This document shows positions 9,387 to 19,271 of a DNA stretch of 64,000 nucleotides, piece by piece. Numbering within the stretch: position 1 is the stretch's first letter; the number at the start of each line of letters is the position of its first letter. Both the position numbers and the translations under genes were made by a program. The notes beneath the pieces were generated by a model. The model did not search any database. It was given only the letters and a program-made list of their open reading frames with translations, and was not told where the DNA came from. Origin of the DNA: Photobacterium phosphoreum (GTDB lineage Bacteria > Pseudomonadota > Gammaproteobacteria > Enterobacterales > Vibrionaceae). The stretch lies in assembly GCF_002954725.1 (NCBI RefSeq), contig NZ_MSCQ01000001.1, positions 334,059 through 398,058 of the forward strand, in the 5' to 3' direction.

Positions 9387-9659
9387 ATGACATTACATGA
9401 AGTGCATACCTCAAGCCTTATCGTTCACGTTAAGCCACAATATCTCGCCGCGATCAGCCAACAAATTTTAGCTATACCGAATACTGAAATTCCTGCGACA
9501 AGTGAAGAAGGTAAAATTATCGTAGTACTTGAGACAGAGAACCAAGGCTACGTAACTGATGCAATTGATAAAATTAACAATTTAGACCACGTGTTAATCA
9601 CTTTTTTGGTCTATCACCATATTGAGCACTACGATACACACGCTGAGGGTAAGCTATGA
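9387..9659 (+). CDS. napD: NapD chaperone
   Basis: A 90-residue cytoplasmic chaperone that binds the twin-arginine signal of NapA and holds back export until the molybdenum cofactor is inserted. The ferredoxin-like fold sequence fits the family: [11 protein letters not shown] at the start, IPNTEI and a repeated beta-alpha-beta pattern. Its TGA overlaps the napA start as ATGA, so the two are translationally coupled. Identification rests on family motif and operon position. Confidence 0.92.
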   Translation: MTLHEVHTSSLIVHVKPQYLAAISQQILAIPNTEIPATSEEGKIIVVLETENQGYVTDAIDKINNLDHVLITFLVYHHIEHYDTHAEGKL

Positions 9660-12142
9660 AAATGACAAGAAGAGCATTTGTGAAAGCAAATGCTGCAGCG
9701 TCTGCTGCTGCGGTAGCGGGTATTTCGTTACCTGCATCAGCGACGAATTTAATTGTGAGTTCTGATGAAACCAACATTAAATGGGATAAAGCGCCTTGTC
9801 GTTTTTGTGGCACTGGCTGTTCAGTTTTAGTGGGTACTAAAAATGGACGGGTGGTTGCAACTCAAGGCGATCCTCAAGCTCCGGTAAATAAAGGCCTCAA
9901 CTGTATTAAAGGCTATTTTTTATCGAAAATAATGTACGGTAAAGATCGCTTACAAACCCCATTATTACGCATGAAAGATGGCCAATACCATAAAGAGGGC
10001 GAGTTTACGCCTGTTTCATGGGATCACGCCTTTGATGTCATGGCCGAGAAGTGGAAAGCGGCATTGAAAAAGCAAGGTCCATCGGGTGTCGGTATGTTTG
10101 GCTCTGGTCAATGGACAGTAATGGAAGGCTATGCTGCTTCTAAAATGATGAAGGCAGGTTTTCGATCTAATAACATTGATCCTAATGCCCGTCATTGTAT
10201 GGCATCTGCAGTCGTCGGTTTTATGCGTACTTTTGGTATTGATGAACCAATGGGGTGTTATGACGATTTAGAACATGCGGATGTGTTTGTGCTGTGGGGC
10301 TCAAACATGGCTGAAATGCACCCGGTGTTGTGGACCCGATTGACTGATCGTCGTTTGAGTCATCCTCATGTCAAAGTCAATGTATTATCGACTTATGAGC
10401 ATCGTTCGTTTGAACTTGCTGATAACGGCATGATCTTCCACCCACAAACTGATTTAGTGATTGCTAACTATATTGCCAATTACATTATTGAAAATGATGC
10501 AGTGAATTGGGACTTTGTGAATAAACATACCCATTTCAAACGTGCTCAAACAGATATCGGTTATGGTCTGCGTGATGATAACCCATTACAAAAGCAAGCG
10601 GCTAACCCTAACTCTGGCGATTTATTCCCGATGACGTTTGAGGAATATAAAGCGTCAGTGGCTGATTATACTCTTGAAAAAGCATCCCAAATGTCTGGGG
10701 TTGAGCCTGAAAAGTTAGTTGAATTAGCGAAGTATTACGCTGATCCTAATCTCAAGGTAATGTCACTGTGGACTATGGGTATGAACCAACATACTCGTGG
10801 TGTGTGGATGCAAAGCTTGGTTTATAACTTGCATTTATTAACCGGTAAAATATCAACTCCAGGGAATAGCCCATTTTCATTAACGGGCCAGCCTTCTGCG
10901 TGTGGTACTGCCCGTGAAGTGGGTACTTTTGCTCACCGTTTACCAGCAGATTTAGTGGTCACTAATCCTAAGCATCGCGCTATTGCTGAAAACATTTGGA
11001 AGCTTCCTGAAGGCACGATCCCACCTAAACCTGGGTATCACGCTGTACAGCAAGATCGAATGCTAAATGACGGTAAGTTAAATGCTTATTGGGTGATGTG
11101 TAATAACAACATGCAAGCGGGCCCAAATATTAATGAGGAACGCTTACCAGGTTATCGTAATCCTGATAACTTTATCGTGTGTTCAGACCCTTATCCGACC
11201 GTTACAGCGCAAGCATCTGACTTGATTTTACCAACCGCAATGTGGGTAGAAAAAGAAGGGGCTTACGGTAATGCTGAACGTCGTACTCAAGTGTGGTATC
11301 AGCAAGTTAAAGCGCCGGGTGAAGCGAAATCTGATTTATGGCAGATCATGGAGTTCTCCAAGCGGTTTAAGGTTGAAGAAGTTTGGGATGAAGCGCTGCT
11401 TAATAAGATGCCGCAATACCGTGGCAAAACCATGTATGACATTTTGTTCCGCAATGGCCAAGTTGATAAGTACCCATTAACGCAAGCGCAACCATTAAAT
11501 GATGATGCACAAGCGCAAGATTGTTATGTTCAAAAAGGCTTATTTGAAGAATATGCCACATTTGGACGTGGGCATGGACATGATCTTGCCCCTTATGAAA
11601 CCTACCATAAAGTACGTGGTTTACGTTGGCCGGTTGTCGATGGTAAAGAAACCCAATGGCGCTTTAAAGAAGGCTCTGATCCGTATGCTAAAAAAGGATC
11701 AGGTTGGGACTTCTATGGCAAGCCTGATGGAAAAGCATTTATTATTTCAGCACCCTATGAAGCGCCACCAGAAGTGCCTGATAAAGATTATGATATGTGG
11801 CTGTGTACTGGGCGAGTGCTAGAGCATTGGCATACTGGCACCATGACCCGCCGTGTACCTGAATTATATAAAGCAGTGCCTGATGCGTGGTGTTATATCA
11901 ATCCTCAAGATGCAAAAGCCCGTAATCTTCGTCGTGGCGATGAGGTGTTATTAGCTTCTCGTCGTGGTGAAGTGCGTTGTCGAGTTGAAACCCGTGGTCG
12001 TAATCGCCCTCCAGTAGGATTGGTTTTTGTACCGTTTTTTGATGCCAATATTTTAGTTAATAAATTGATTTTGGATGCGACGGATCCATTGTCGAAACAG
12101 ACAGATTTTAAAAAGTGTCCTATTAAGATCACCAAGATCTAA
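9656..12142 (+). CDS. napA: Periplasmic nitrate reductase catalytic subunit NapA
   Basis: An 828-residue molybdoenzyme that reduces nitrate to nitrite in the periplasm. The twin-arginine signal TRRAFVK is followed by an Ala-rich hydrophobic region ending in PASA. The 4Fe-4S ligands are C48, C51, C55 and C83 (CRFCGTGC ... NC). The molybdenum-ligand cysteine is C181 in [13 protein letters not shown]. The C-terminal molybdopterin-dinucleotide domain includes [16 protein letters not shown]. Length and motifs are those of full-length NapA. Electrons come from NapC through NapB. Other-frame open frames inside the gene are shadows. Confidence 0.98.
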   Translation: MKMTRRAFVKANAAASAAAVAGISLPASATNLIVSSDETNIKWDKAPCRFCGTGCSVLVGTKNGRVVATQGDPQAPVNKGLNCIKGYFLSKIMYGKDRLQTPLLRMKDGQYHKEGEFTPVSWDHAFDVMAEKWKAALKKQGPSGVGMFGSGQWTVMEGYAASKMMKAGFRSNNIDPNARHCMASAVVGFMRTFGIDEPMGCYDDLEHADVFVLWGSNMAEMHPVLWTRLTDRRLSHPHVKVNVLSTYEHRSFELADNGMIFHPQTDLVIANYIANYIIENDAVNWDFVNKHTHFKRAQTDIGYGLRDDNPLQKQAANPNSGDLFPMTFEEYKASVADYTLEKASQMSGVEPEKLVELAKYYADPNLKVMSLWTMGMNQHTRGVWMQSLVYNLHLLTGKISTPGNSPFSLTGQPSACGTAREVGTFAHRLPADLVVTNPKHRAIAENIWKLPEGTIPPKPGYHAVQQDRMLNDGKLNAYWVMCNNNMQAGPNINEERLPGYRNPDNFIVCSDPYPTVTAQASDLILPTAMWVEKEGAYGNAERRTQVWYQQVKAPGEAKSDLWQIMEFSKRFKVEEVWDEALLNKMPQYRGKTMYDILFRNGQVDKYPLTQAQPLNDDAQAQDCYVQKGLFEEYATFGRGHGHDLAPYETYHKVRGLRWPVVDGKETQWRFKEGSDPYAKKGSGWDFYGKPDGKAFIISAPYEAPPEVPDKDYDMWLCTGRVLEHWHTGTMTRRVPELYKAVPDAWCYINPQDAKARNLRRGDEVLLASRRGEVRCRVETRGRNRPPVGLVFVPFFDANILVNKLILDATDPLSKQTDFKKCPIKITKI

Positions 12143-12210
12143 TCAATTAATTCAGCGAACGATTGTTGTCGTTCGCTGTGACTAGAATATGCCTAGTAAC
12201 GGAGAACAGC

Positions 12211-12729
12211 ATGAAACGATTATTTTTTGCCGCATTAGTCGCAGGGCTAATGCTGACCGGAATTGCTCATAGTGATGATAGTGATTCGGCAGCAGCAACC
12301 GCAACCGCCGCAAATATTGCAGCGGCAGCTAAACTGGATAACCCTGGTGGTATCGGCGGCGTTGAGTCGTTACGAGGAATGGTTGAGTTAGAGACAACAC
12401 GTCCAGCGGATCCAATGAAACACTACCCTAAAGATCAAGGCCTTATTGATAGTGACTATGTTTATCAGCCACCATTGATCCCTCATAGCATTCGTCATTA
12501 TGAAGTGTCGCTCAATGCCAATAAATGTTTAGCGTGCCATAGCTGGAAAAACGCTAAAGAAATGGGTGCGACCAAGATCAGCGTTACTCACTATGTGTCA
12601 CCACAGCAAGGCCAAGTGTTATCTGATGTTTCACCAAGTCGTTATTTTTGCTTGCAGTGTCATGTGCCACAAGCGGATGCAAAACCCTTGGTTGAAAATG
12701 ATTTCAAGCGTGTCAATGCACTACGTTAA
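12211..12729 (+). CDS. napB: NapB diheme cytochrome c subunit
   Basis: A 172-residue periplasmic electron-transfer subunit of NapAB. It has a Sec signal peptide (MKRLFFAALVAGLML to about residue 21), an Ala-rich spacer, and two c-type heme sites, CLACH and CLQCH. ATG 12211 has GGAGAA just upstream; the frame stays open to 12163 but that extension precedes the ribosome site and is not part of the gene. It lies between napA and napC. Confidence 0.95.
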   Translation: MKRLFFAALVAGLMLTGIAHSDDSDSAAATATAANIAAAAKLDNPGGIGGVESLRGMVELETTRPADPMKHYPKDQGLIDSDYVYQPPLIPHSIRHYEVSLNANKCLACHSWKNAKEMGATKISVTHYVSPQQGQVLSDVSPSRYFCLQCHVPQADAKPLVENDFKRVNALR

Positions 12730-12759
12730 TCGTGACTGAATAGTAAAAAGGGTTTACCT

Positions 12760-13335
12760 ATGAAGTTGTTAAAAACATTTTGGTTACGACTAAAAACACC
12801 CAGTAAAGTGGCGGTTGGATTAGTGCTTTTTATGGGATTTATGGGCGGGTTATTATTCTGGGGCGGGTTTAATACCGTGATGGAAAAAACCAACTCTGAA
12901 GAATTTTGTGCGGGATGTCATGCGCCAATCGTTAAAGAAATTCAAGAAACCATACATTTTTCAAACCGTTCTGGCGTGAGAGCGATTTGTTCAGATTGTC
13001 ATGTGCCGCACAATTGGACCGATAAAATTGTGCGTAAGGTACAGGCATCAAAAGAGATTTTCTCGCACATGATGGGCACGATTGATACTCCTGAAAAATT
13101 CAATGCTCGCCGTGGTCACCTTGCCGAGCGAGAATGGCAACGAATGAAGAATAATGATTCTCAAGAATGCCGTAATTGTCATCAGTTCAATTATATGGAT
13201 TTTTCTGAGCAAGCCCCGCGTAGTGCTAAGCAACATTCAACCGCATTAGCCTCCGGTGATAAAACCTGTGTTGATTGCCATAAAGGGATTGCTCACAAGT
13301 TGCCTGACATGAAAGATGTAGCTGGATGGCAATAA
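12760..13335 (+). CDS. napC: NapC tetraheme quinol dehydrogenase
   Basis: A 191-residue membrane-anchored cytochrome of the NapC/NirT family that takes electrons from quinol and passes them to NapB. One N-terminal membrane helix (about residues 15-38) precedes four heme-binding CxxCH motifs: CAGCH, CSDCH, CRNCH and CVDCH. No napG or napH is present, so NapC is the only visible quinol route in this operon. Confidence 0.96.
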   Translation: MKLLKTFWLRLKTPSKVAVGLVLFMGFMGGLLFWGGFNTVMEKTNSEEFCAGCHAPIVKEIQETIHFSNRSGVRAICSDCHVPHNWTDKIVRKVQASKEIFSHMMGTIDTPEKFNARRGHLAEREWQRMKNNDSQECRNCHQFNYMDFSEQAPRSAKQHSTALASGDKTCVDCHKGIAHKLPDMKDVAGWQ

Positions 13336-13349
13336 GCTAAGGAGAAACG

Positions 13350-13487
13350 ATGAGTACGCTAGAATCGGTAATTTGGCATACGCTGGGTTATATCGCGATG
13401 CCAATGATTATTTTGTCTGGTTTTGTGGCTGTAGCTGCGGTAAGCGTGTGGCTGTTGTCGTTAGGTAAAGATAAAAAACTGGATTAA
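13350..13487 (+). CDS. 45-residue one-helix protein of the nap operon (TIGR02808-like)
   Basis: A 45-residue open frame starts 14 bases after napC with GGAG at 13341-13344. It is almost one membrane span (YIAMPMIILSGFVAVAAVSV) with a short basic end (GKDKKLD). It matches the description of TIGR02808, a tiny family reported next to periplasmic nitrate reductase genes in Vibrio and Photobacterium. It is the last gene before the terminator, so it is probably part of the operon. Function unknown; a membrane-anchoring or NapC-partner role is only a guess. Confidence 0.8.
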   Translation: MSTLESVIWHTLGYIAMPMIILSGFVAVAAVSVWLLSLGKDKKLD

Positions 13488-13510
13488 ATCGTCATAACAG
13501 TATGATTGTT

Positions 13511-13556
13511 AAGCCATGGTTGCCATAGTGAATACTAAGGTGACCATGGCTTTTTG
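13511..13556 (+). terminator. Terminator of the nap operon
   Basis: AAGCCATGGT pairs with ACCATGGCTT around a loop, followed by a T-run. It lies 23 bases after the small membrane protein gene. Confidence 0.88.
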
Positions 13557-13579
13557 TTATGTTCATTGTGGTTAGCAAA

Positions 13580-14050
13580 TCAGTTGCTGGTGGATGTATC
13601 ATGGATCAGCTGTTGCTCGACCAATAACGTTCTAAATTGTTGAGCACGTTTACGATTTACGCCAAAATCAGAGTAGCCACTACGGGAAATAGATCTTACT
13701 TGGAGTTGCTGGGCTTGTTGTTTAACTTCAAAATCATCAATGAATCCAAATACCGCACTGCGAACTTCTATATGAAAATAATGCTCATCTTGCTCGATCA
13801 GTTTTGCTCCCGGCAATGTTTGCGCAAGAGCAACAATATCTGACCACTTTTGTATACCTTTAGGAGTAAGCGTAAAAGGGGCTAGCTTAAATTTTTCACG
13901 CTGTTCGATAGTTGATACACAATGGGATTTATTATCGCATGGGGTGTCTATTTGACGCTGCCATGGCGTTGATTGTGGATCAGCGCAACCACTGATTAAC
14001 CCACTTAATGCTGTTATAAAGCCAACAATCTTCATATTTGCTCTCATCAT
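13580..14050 (-). CDS. DUF1499-family lipoprotein
   Basis: Up to 156 residues. A hydrophobic leader ends in a lipobox (SGLISGC), so it is probably a lipoprotein. The mature part has the DUF1499 pattern: HCVST near the start of the domain, YFHIEVRSAVFGFIDDFE, and SRSGYSDFGVNRKR near the end. The first ATG at 14050 forms an ATGA overlap with the upstream DUF2956 gene; ATG 14035 (starting MKIVG) would give a more usual leader, so the start is uncertain. The family is widespread in bacteria and its role is not known. Confidence 0.82.
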   Translation of the reverse strand: MMRANMKIVGFITALSGLISGCADPQSTPWQRQIDTPCDNKSHCVSTIEQREKFKLAPFTLTPKGIQKWSDIVALAQTLPGAKLIEQDEHYFHIEVRSAVFGFIDDFEVKQQAQQLQVRSISRSGYSDFGVNRKRAQQFRTLLVEQQLIHDTSTSN

Positions 14051-14403
14051 AGTACGTTGCTATACGCTAAATAAGCACCAAAACCAATCCAAGAAGCCAC
14101 AATAATCCCCCATGGTAGCCAATGTTGCTTATAGATAATTTGTGGGGCGGGTAGTGGATTATCGATAGTCTCTGACTGATTATTTTTAGATTGGGTTGTT
14201 TTTTTCTTTAATTTATCACGATCTCTGGCTTTGGATTTTTGTTGTTTTTTATATTGCTCAATCCCTTTCTGAATTCCTTGTGCGATCAGTTTAGTTTGTT
14301 CCTTGGTTTGGCCTTCTTTTTGCGTAGCCTTAGCCACTCTCAATGCTTCTATTTGTGTTTCTGCAGAGGGAGTAGCATTTTTTTTGATGGTCGCCATGCG
14401 CAC
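14047..14403 (-). CDS. DUF2956-family small membrane protein
   Basis: 118 residues. A Lys/Gln/Thr-rich, strongly basic N-terminal part includes TPSAETQIEALRVAKATQ and TKEQTKLIAQGIQKGIEQYK, which I recognise as DUF2956. One C-terminal membrane helix follows (WLPWGIIVASWIGFGAYLAY), so it is probably a tail-anchored inner-membrane protein. GTG 14403 has AAGG six bases upstream, whereas ATG 14397 is less well spaced. It overlaps the DUF1499 gene. Function unknown. Confidence 0.75.
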   Translation of the reverse strand: MRMATIKKNATPSAETQIEALRVAKATQKEGQTKEQTKLIAQGIQKGIEQYKKQQKSKARDRDKLKKKTTQSKNNQSETIDNPLPAPQIIYKQHWLPWGIIVASWIGFGAYLAYSNVL

Positions 14404-14840
14404 TATTGACCTTAATAGATGAATGATAGGTAAATGTTAGTATATCTGATTACTTAATCTTAGCAGTAGCGATGTCATCAATGAGGTTATTGTCATATGT
14501 GTGTTTTTTTATATAGATTGTTATTTTTGTATGAAAGTTTCAGATTTAAATGAATAATCTGTTAATACTATATTCATAATGTAACTTTATGATTAGAAAG
14601 AATTTAGTTTGATGCTTTTGGCGGTGTTGTTGATTGATAAATGACCATAACTTGTTGGTATTAGATCAAAAAACGTGACTTGTGCGGCAATATAAATAAA
14701 TGAAAAGTGCGGTGTTCCACAAAAATAACGCTTAAATAGTACTTAATATGCAGTGATCGATTAGAGTCGAATTAAGCCATAGTGTGCTGATGCTATCGAG
14801 ATTGATGCGTATTAAGTTGAACAAGTGTGAGGGAAGTTGT
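14404..14840. other. Divergent intergenic region without recognised genes
   Basis: 437 bases between the DUF2956 (minus) and DUF2919 (plus) genes. AT-rich; it must hold promoters for both, but I see no strong operator, RNA gene or coding frame. A weak frame in the last part continues the DUF2919 gene upstream. Confidence 0.5.
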
Positions 14841-15287
14841 TTGCTTTATCCTATCAATGCCTACGATGAGCATGGGCAGTTAAAATTAAATAAGATGTTA
14901 TGGCTTACGTTGATTTTTAATGCGAAAGCACTGGTGATTTTTGTCATGGCAGGGGTTAGTCGAACACAAGGTGGGCAACTACTTGAATTGATTTATCCGC
15001 TGCGAGACACACTTTATATCGGCATGGTGTTGGGAAGCCCAGCCTTATTATTAATGTGGTTATCAGGTCAGCGTAGTAGCACTAATAAAGTTATACATTA
15101 TCTGTGGCAGCATGGAAAAAAATTATTAATAGCTGCTTACAGTATCGATTTTGCTTTGCAAATATATCATCTCGTGTTGAGTCAAGGTGCATTTTCTTGG
15201 GTCCGTGCATTAACCTTGTTATTAACCGTTTGGCTTGGATTGTATTTAGTTCGAAGCTCACGAGTGAAGGATGTATTTGCACATTAG
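14841..15287 (+). CDS. DUF2919-family inner membrane protein (YfeZ-like)
   Basis: 148 residues. The N-terminus LYPINAYDEHGQLKLNK matches the opening of the DUF2919 family, followed by about four membrane segments (LWLTLIFNAKALVIFVMAG; TLYIGMVLGSPALLLMWL; a middle helix; ALTLLLTVWLGLYLV). TTG 14841 is chosen as start because GAGGGA lies six bases upstream and the product then begins as in the family. The frame is open to GTG 14784, which would add an odd polar leader. Function unknown. The next gene begins 19 bases after its stop. Confidence 0.68.
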   Translation: MLYPINAYDEHGQLKLNKMLWLTLIFNAKALVIFVMAGVSRTQGGQLLELIYPLRDTLYIGMVLGSPALLLMWLSGQRSSTNKVIHYLWQHGKKLLIAAYSIDFALQIYHLVLSQGAFSWVRALTLLLTVWLGLYLVRSSRVKDVFAH

Positions 15288-15306
15288 CTTGTAAGAGGTA
15301 GTCGTA

Positions 15307-15723
15307 ATGGAAATGTTCGGAATGGGTAAAGGGCAATTATTTCTTAGTACATTATTGAGCCCATTAGCTATGGCTGATTGGTTGCTCGATATTAGTTTTG
15401 AAATGCACAGTGCTTGTCGCTTGCGTCAAATGGTCAATACATCATTGTCTTTATTACCCGGTGAAGAAACCATTTTTTTTGAAGGTTTGAGTCAGGATAA
15501 TCATCATTCATACCGTGAAGTCGTGGGTAAAGCACAACTGTTAGACGTTTCAGCAGATAGTGTGAGTATTGCATTTAAAGTACAAGAACGATTAGATGAC
15601 GGTGGCTGGCGGACTATTTTGGCACAAACATTATCGACTGGATTAAATATGCCAATGTTATTTGAATCAGGTGAGCCAAATTGTGAGCATGTTAAATTGC
15701 AGGTTGAGGTGATGACTGCATAA
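15307..15723 (+). CDS. Hypothetical protein downstream of the DUF2919 gene
   Basis: 138 residues, not recognised. No signal peptide or clear membrane helix. It is a mixed alpha/beta-looking acidic protein with a stretch of short beta-like segments (SIAFKVQERLDDGGWRTILA) and two cysteines. AAGAGGT lies before ATG 15307. Short spacing to the DUF2919 gene suggests cotranscription, and a terminator follows. Confidence 0.65.
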   Translation: MEMFGMGKGQLFLSTLLSPLAMADWLLDISFEMHSACRLRQMVNTSLSLLPGEETIFFEGLSQDNHHSYREVVGKAQLLDVSADSVSIAFKVQERLDDGGWRTILAQTLSTGLNMPMLFESGEPNCEHVKLQVEVMTA

Positions 15724-15760
15724 GCCATCAATTGATAATTTATGACAATTATACTTAAGA

Positions 15761-15790
15761 AACGCGACTATTTTTTAGTGGCGTTTTTTT
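15761..15790 (+). terminator. Rho-independent terminator
   Basis: AACGCGACTA / TAGTGGCGTT with one mismatch and a short T-rich loop, followed by seven T residues. Confidence 0.75.
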
Positions 15791-15886
15791 ATGACTGGTT
15801 GTTTATTATCAGAATGCCACTCAATCTTTGATCTGCTGATTAATCCTATTTCGTTATTGCTTGCCGTGATGTATTTCCTTCTAATA

Positions 15887-16130
<244 letters not shown>

Positions 16131-16283
16131 AACCAACCAATTAAGAGTATTGATACAATCGCGCCATAGTCTCGCTGACTCACATATTCGTTATTATTGA
16201 TGTCATGGTATTAAATTGGATAGTTAACGCGTGTCAGGGGATATAGGGTGGGCTACTAGATGCTGATTAGGATTTTTAGACAT

Positions 16284-16315
16284 AAAAAAACGCAGCTAGA
16301 AAGCTGCGTTTTTTA
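16284..16315 (-). terminator. Terminator of ptsHI-crr
   Basis: CGCAGCT-agaa-AGCTGCG flanked by an A-run and a T-run, directly after the crr stop on the minus strand. The symmetry would also allow termination in the other direction. Confidence 0.9.
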
Positions 16316-16332
16316 TTAAGATATTAACAATC

Positions 16333-16842
16333 TTATTTCTTGATGCGTAGTACTGGTGTTTCACCAACGTTTACAGCACCAGATAGCTTGATTAACTCTT
16401 TGATCTCATCCATGTTAGAGATAACTACAGGCGTCAATGTTGACTTAGCTTTCTCTTCTAGAAGTGCAAGATCGAATTCGATGATAGTGTCGCCAACTTT
16501 AACAGTTTGGCCTTCTTCAGCGATGCGAGTAAAACCTTCGCCTTTAAGTTCAACAGTATCAATACCGAAGTGAACAAAAAGCTCGATGCCATCGTCAGAC
16601 TCAATAGAGAATGCGTGGTTAGTTTCAAAAATCTTACCGATAGTACCGTTTACTGGTGCAACCATTTTGTTGCCAGTTGGGCGGATAGCGATACCATCAC
16701 CAACGATTTTTTCAGCAAATACTACATCAGGCACATCTTCGATGTTAACGATTTCACCAGAAAGAGGTGCAATAATTTCAATAATACCAGCTTCGCTGCT
16801 GTCGTCAGAAACCATTTTCTTTAATTTGTCAAACAGGCCCAT
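16333..16842 (-). CDS. crr: PTS glucose-specific enzyme IIA (Crr)
   Basis: A 169-residue soluble phosphocarrier that receives phosphate from HPr and passes it to membrane EIIBC. In its two states it controls adenylate cyclase and inducer exclusion. H76 (ETNHAFSI) and H91 ([12 protein letters not shown]) are the paired active-site histidines, and KGEGF follows. Last gene of ptsH-ptsI-crr, 43 bases after ptsI, with a hairpin terminator beyond. Confidence 0.97.
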   Translation of the reverse strand: MGLFDKLKKMVSDDSSEAGIIEIIAPLSGEIVNIEDVPDVVFAEKIVGDGIAIRPTGNKMVAPVNGTIGKIFETNHAFSIESDDGIELFVHFGIDTVELKGEGFTRIAEEGQTVKVGDTIIEFDLALLEEKAKSTLTPVVISNMDEIKELIKLSGAVNVGETPVLRIKK

Positions 16843-16885
16843 ATCGTTGCTCCTAAGCGTTGTTATTTTATCAGCTGCTATATTA

Positions 16886-18610
16886 TTAGCAGATGGTTTT
16901 TTCTGCGATGAATTTTTCTACGTGCTCTTCAATCTCAGCAGCAGTTGGAAGAGTTAATGCATACTCTGCCATTGCTTTAACGTCAGCAAAGTTAGCGTTA
17001 CGGATAACTTTCTTAACGCGAGGGATAGAAATCGCACTCATGCTGAACTCGTCAAGACCCATACCTAATAGCAGTAGGGTAGCACGTTCGTCGCCAGCAA
17101 GCTCGCCACACATACCTGTCCACTTACCTTCAGCGTGAGAAGCATCAATAACTTGCTTGATCACAGTAAGTACAGCAGGCGATAGCGGGTTGTAGAGATG
17201 AGAAATAAGCTCATTACCACGGTCAACTGCTAGAGTATACTGGGTTAAATCGTTGGTACCAATACTAAAGAAAGAAACTTCTTTTGCTAAATGGTGCGCA
17301 ATCGCTGCAGCTGCTGGTGTTTCAACCATAACACCGATCTCGATGTTAACGTCAAACGCCAAGCCTTCAGCGGTTAATTCAACCTTAAACTCTTCAATTG
17401 CTGCTTTTAATGTACGTACTTCTTCAACCGAAATAATCATCGGGAACATGATACGAACTTTACCGTGAGCTGATGCACGCAAGATAGCACGGAATTGAGC
17501 ACGAAGAATTTCAGGGCGATCTAAGCTGATGCGAATTGCACGCCAACCCAAGAATGGGTTCATTTCCTTAGGAAGATCTAAATAAGGTAGATCTTTATCA
17601 CCACCGATATCCATAGTACGGATAATCACTGGCTCGCCATGCATTGCTTCGGCAACTTCTTTGTATGCTTGGTACTGTTCTTCTTCTGTAGGCAAAGAAT
17701 CACGGTCCATAAACAAGAATTCAGTGCGGTATAGACCAACGCCTTCACCGCCATTACGGTTAACGCCGTTACAGTCTTTAACTGTACCTACGTTACCGCA
17801 GACTTCAACTTGCTTGCCATCAAGTGTAATAGCAGGAAGATCTTTTAGCTTCGCTAATTCTTCTTGCTCTGCTTTATCAGCATCACGAATAGCTTTAAAT
17901 TTGTTTAGTTCATCTTCACTTGGATTGATAACAACCTGATTATTGATTGCATCAAGAACTAACATATCGCCGTTCTTAACTAAAGATGTAATGTTATTAG
18001 TACCTACAATAGCAGGGATTTCTAGTGAACGGGCCATGATAGAGGTGTGTGAAGTACGACCACCGATATCAGTAATGAAGCCAAGAACGAACTCTAGATT
18101 AATTTGTGCTGTTTCTGATGGTGTTAGGTCATTAGCGACCAAAATCACTTGCTCATTAATAGCACTTAAATTAATAACATTAATGCCTAATGCATTCTTA
18201 ACAAAACGGCTACCGATATCACGAATATCACTTGCACGTTCTTTTAAGTATTCATCATCAAGAGATTCAAGGGTTTGTGCTTGTTCTTCAATGATCGAAT
18301 AAATCGCATAATCAGCTGATTGCTTATCTTTAATAAGGGCTATAATTTCTTCTTCTAGCTCCTCATCTTCAAGCAACATGATGTGACCTTCAAAGATGGC
18401 TTCTTTCTCTTCACCAAAGGTGATACGTGCTTTTTCTTTGATAACTTCAAGTTGCTCAGCAGATTTTTTTCGAGCGTCGAAGAAACGTTGAATTTCGTTA
18501 TCGATCTGGTCTGCAGCGATTGGAGTTTTGTTTAAAACAATCTCTTCTTCTTGCAATAGCAATGCTTTACCGAAAGCAATACCAGGAGATGCCAGGATAC
18601 CTGAAATCAT
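16886..18610 (-). CDS. ptsI: PTS enzyme I (PtsI)
   Basis: A 574-residue cytoplasmic phosphotransferase that transfers phosphate from phosphoenolpyruvate to HPr. It contains an HPr-binding helical domain, the active-site histidine at about residue 188 in [13 protein letters not shown], and a C-terminal PEP-binding barrel with [18 protein letters not shown] and the catalytic cysteine in GMCGELAGD. Normal length for the family (575 in E. coli). It lies 54 bases after ptsH and upstream of crr. Confidence 0.97.
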   Translation of the reverse strand: MISGILASPGIAFGKALLLQEEEIVLNKTPIAADQIDNEIQRFFDARKKSAEQLEVIKEKARITFGEEKEAIFEGHIMLLEDEELEEEIIALIKDKQSADYAIYSIIEEQAQTLESLDDEYLKERASDIRDIGSRFVKNALGINVINLSAINEQVILVANDLTPSETAQINLEFVLGFITDIGGRTSHTSIMARSLEIPAIVGTNNITSLVKNGDMLVLDAINNQVVINPSEDELNKFKAIRDADKAEQEELAKLKDLPAITLDGKQVEVCGNVGTVKDCNGVNRNGGEGVGLYRTEFLFMDRDSLPTEEEQYQAYKEVAEAMHGEPVIIRTMDIGGDKDLPYLDLPKEMNPFLGWRAIRISLDRPEILRAQFRAILRASAHGKVRIMFPMIISVEEVRTLKAAIEEFKVELTAEGLAFDVNIEIGVMVETPAAAAIAHHLAKEVSFFSIGTNDLTQYTLAVDRGNELISHLYNPLSPAVLTVIKQVIDASHAEGKWTGMCGELAGDERATLLLLGMGLDEFSMSAISIPRVKKVIRNANFADVKAMAEYALTLPTAAEIEEHVEKFIAEKTIC

Positions 18611-18664
18611 AGCCTTACCTTTAATTAACTAAAAACGTGGAACTCGTTTGTATACAAACTTAGT

Positions 18665-18952
18665 TTAGATTTCGCGGAACATTGCGATATCAGCACCGTC
18701 GTGTAGCTCTGTAAGAGTTACTAGCTTATCAACTGCTTCTTGAGCTTGTGCGCCTTCAGCTGCGATAGTAATAACTGCGCCTTTAACTAGGCCAAGAGTT
18801 TGAAGCTTAAATAGGCTCTTAGCACTTGCGCTTTTACCGTTTGAAGTTACTGTGATGTCAGCTTCAAATGATTTTGCATCTTTAACGAACTGTGCCGCTG
18901 GACGAGTGTGTAGGCCGTTTGGTGCAGTGATTTCAACTTGCTTCTGATACAT
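18665..18952 (-). CDS. ptsH: PTS phosphocarrier HPr with C-terminal extension
   Basis: HPr relays phosphate from enzyme I to the EIIA proteins. H15 ([10 protein letters not shown]) and S46 (SASAKSLF) are both conserved. The product is 95 residues rather than the usual 85: the family sequence ends near VTLTELH and here continues with an 11-residue tail, [11 protein letters not shown]. The reading frame up to that point is intact, so this looks like an altered or read-on C-terminus rather than a wrong gene call. First gene of the pts operon; a TATAAT-type promoter lies 66 bases upstream. Confidence 0.93.
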   Translation of the reverse strand: MYQKQVEITAPNGLHTRPAAQFVKDAKSFEADITVTSNGKSASAKSLFKLQTLGLVKGAVITIAAEGAQAQEAVDKLVTLTELHDGADIAMFREI

Positions 18953-19017
18953 ATTTCACCCCAATTTAGATATAGTCGTTATATTAATAGTTTGCTTTAT
19001 GAGCTATAACCTATGTG

Positions 19018-19044
19018 ATTATAAGTCTCAGCATATTTGTTCAA
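19018..19044 (-). promoter_or_regulatory. Candidate sigma-70 promoter of ptsH
   Basis: On the minus strand a TTGAAC -35-like box, a 15-base spacer and a perfect TATAAT -10 box precede ptsH. The short spacer and partial -35 lower confidence. I see no clear CRP site nearby. Confidence 0.45.
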
Positions 19045-19207
19045 GTAGTATAAACTACCTAATAACATGTTGTCTTAGCTTTAATCCAAGTCAAAGTTTT
19101 ATGAGAAACTTTTTTAGATTAATCAAAATTGACTAATAATTGTCCTTTTATTTTGATGCTAAAAATAAAGCGCATCAGCTTTATAGTAAAGCTGAGAATA
19201 AAATGCA

Positions 19208-19235
19208 ACAAAAAAGCCCACAAAGGGCCTTTTTG
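19208..19235 (-). terminator. Terminator of cysK
   Basis: On the minus strand GGCCC-tttgt-GGGC is flanked by an A-run and a T-run, just after the cysK stop. It separates cysK from ptsH. Confidence 0.75.
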
Positions 19236-19271
19236 GGGGGCGATATGCCTATCTAACATCACAAAATGTGA

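Noticed and set aside
11271-11822. Second-frame open frames within napA (69 and 107 codons)
   Set aside because: Overlap the conserved NapA coding sequence completely; no ribosome sites, no family match.
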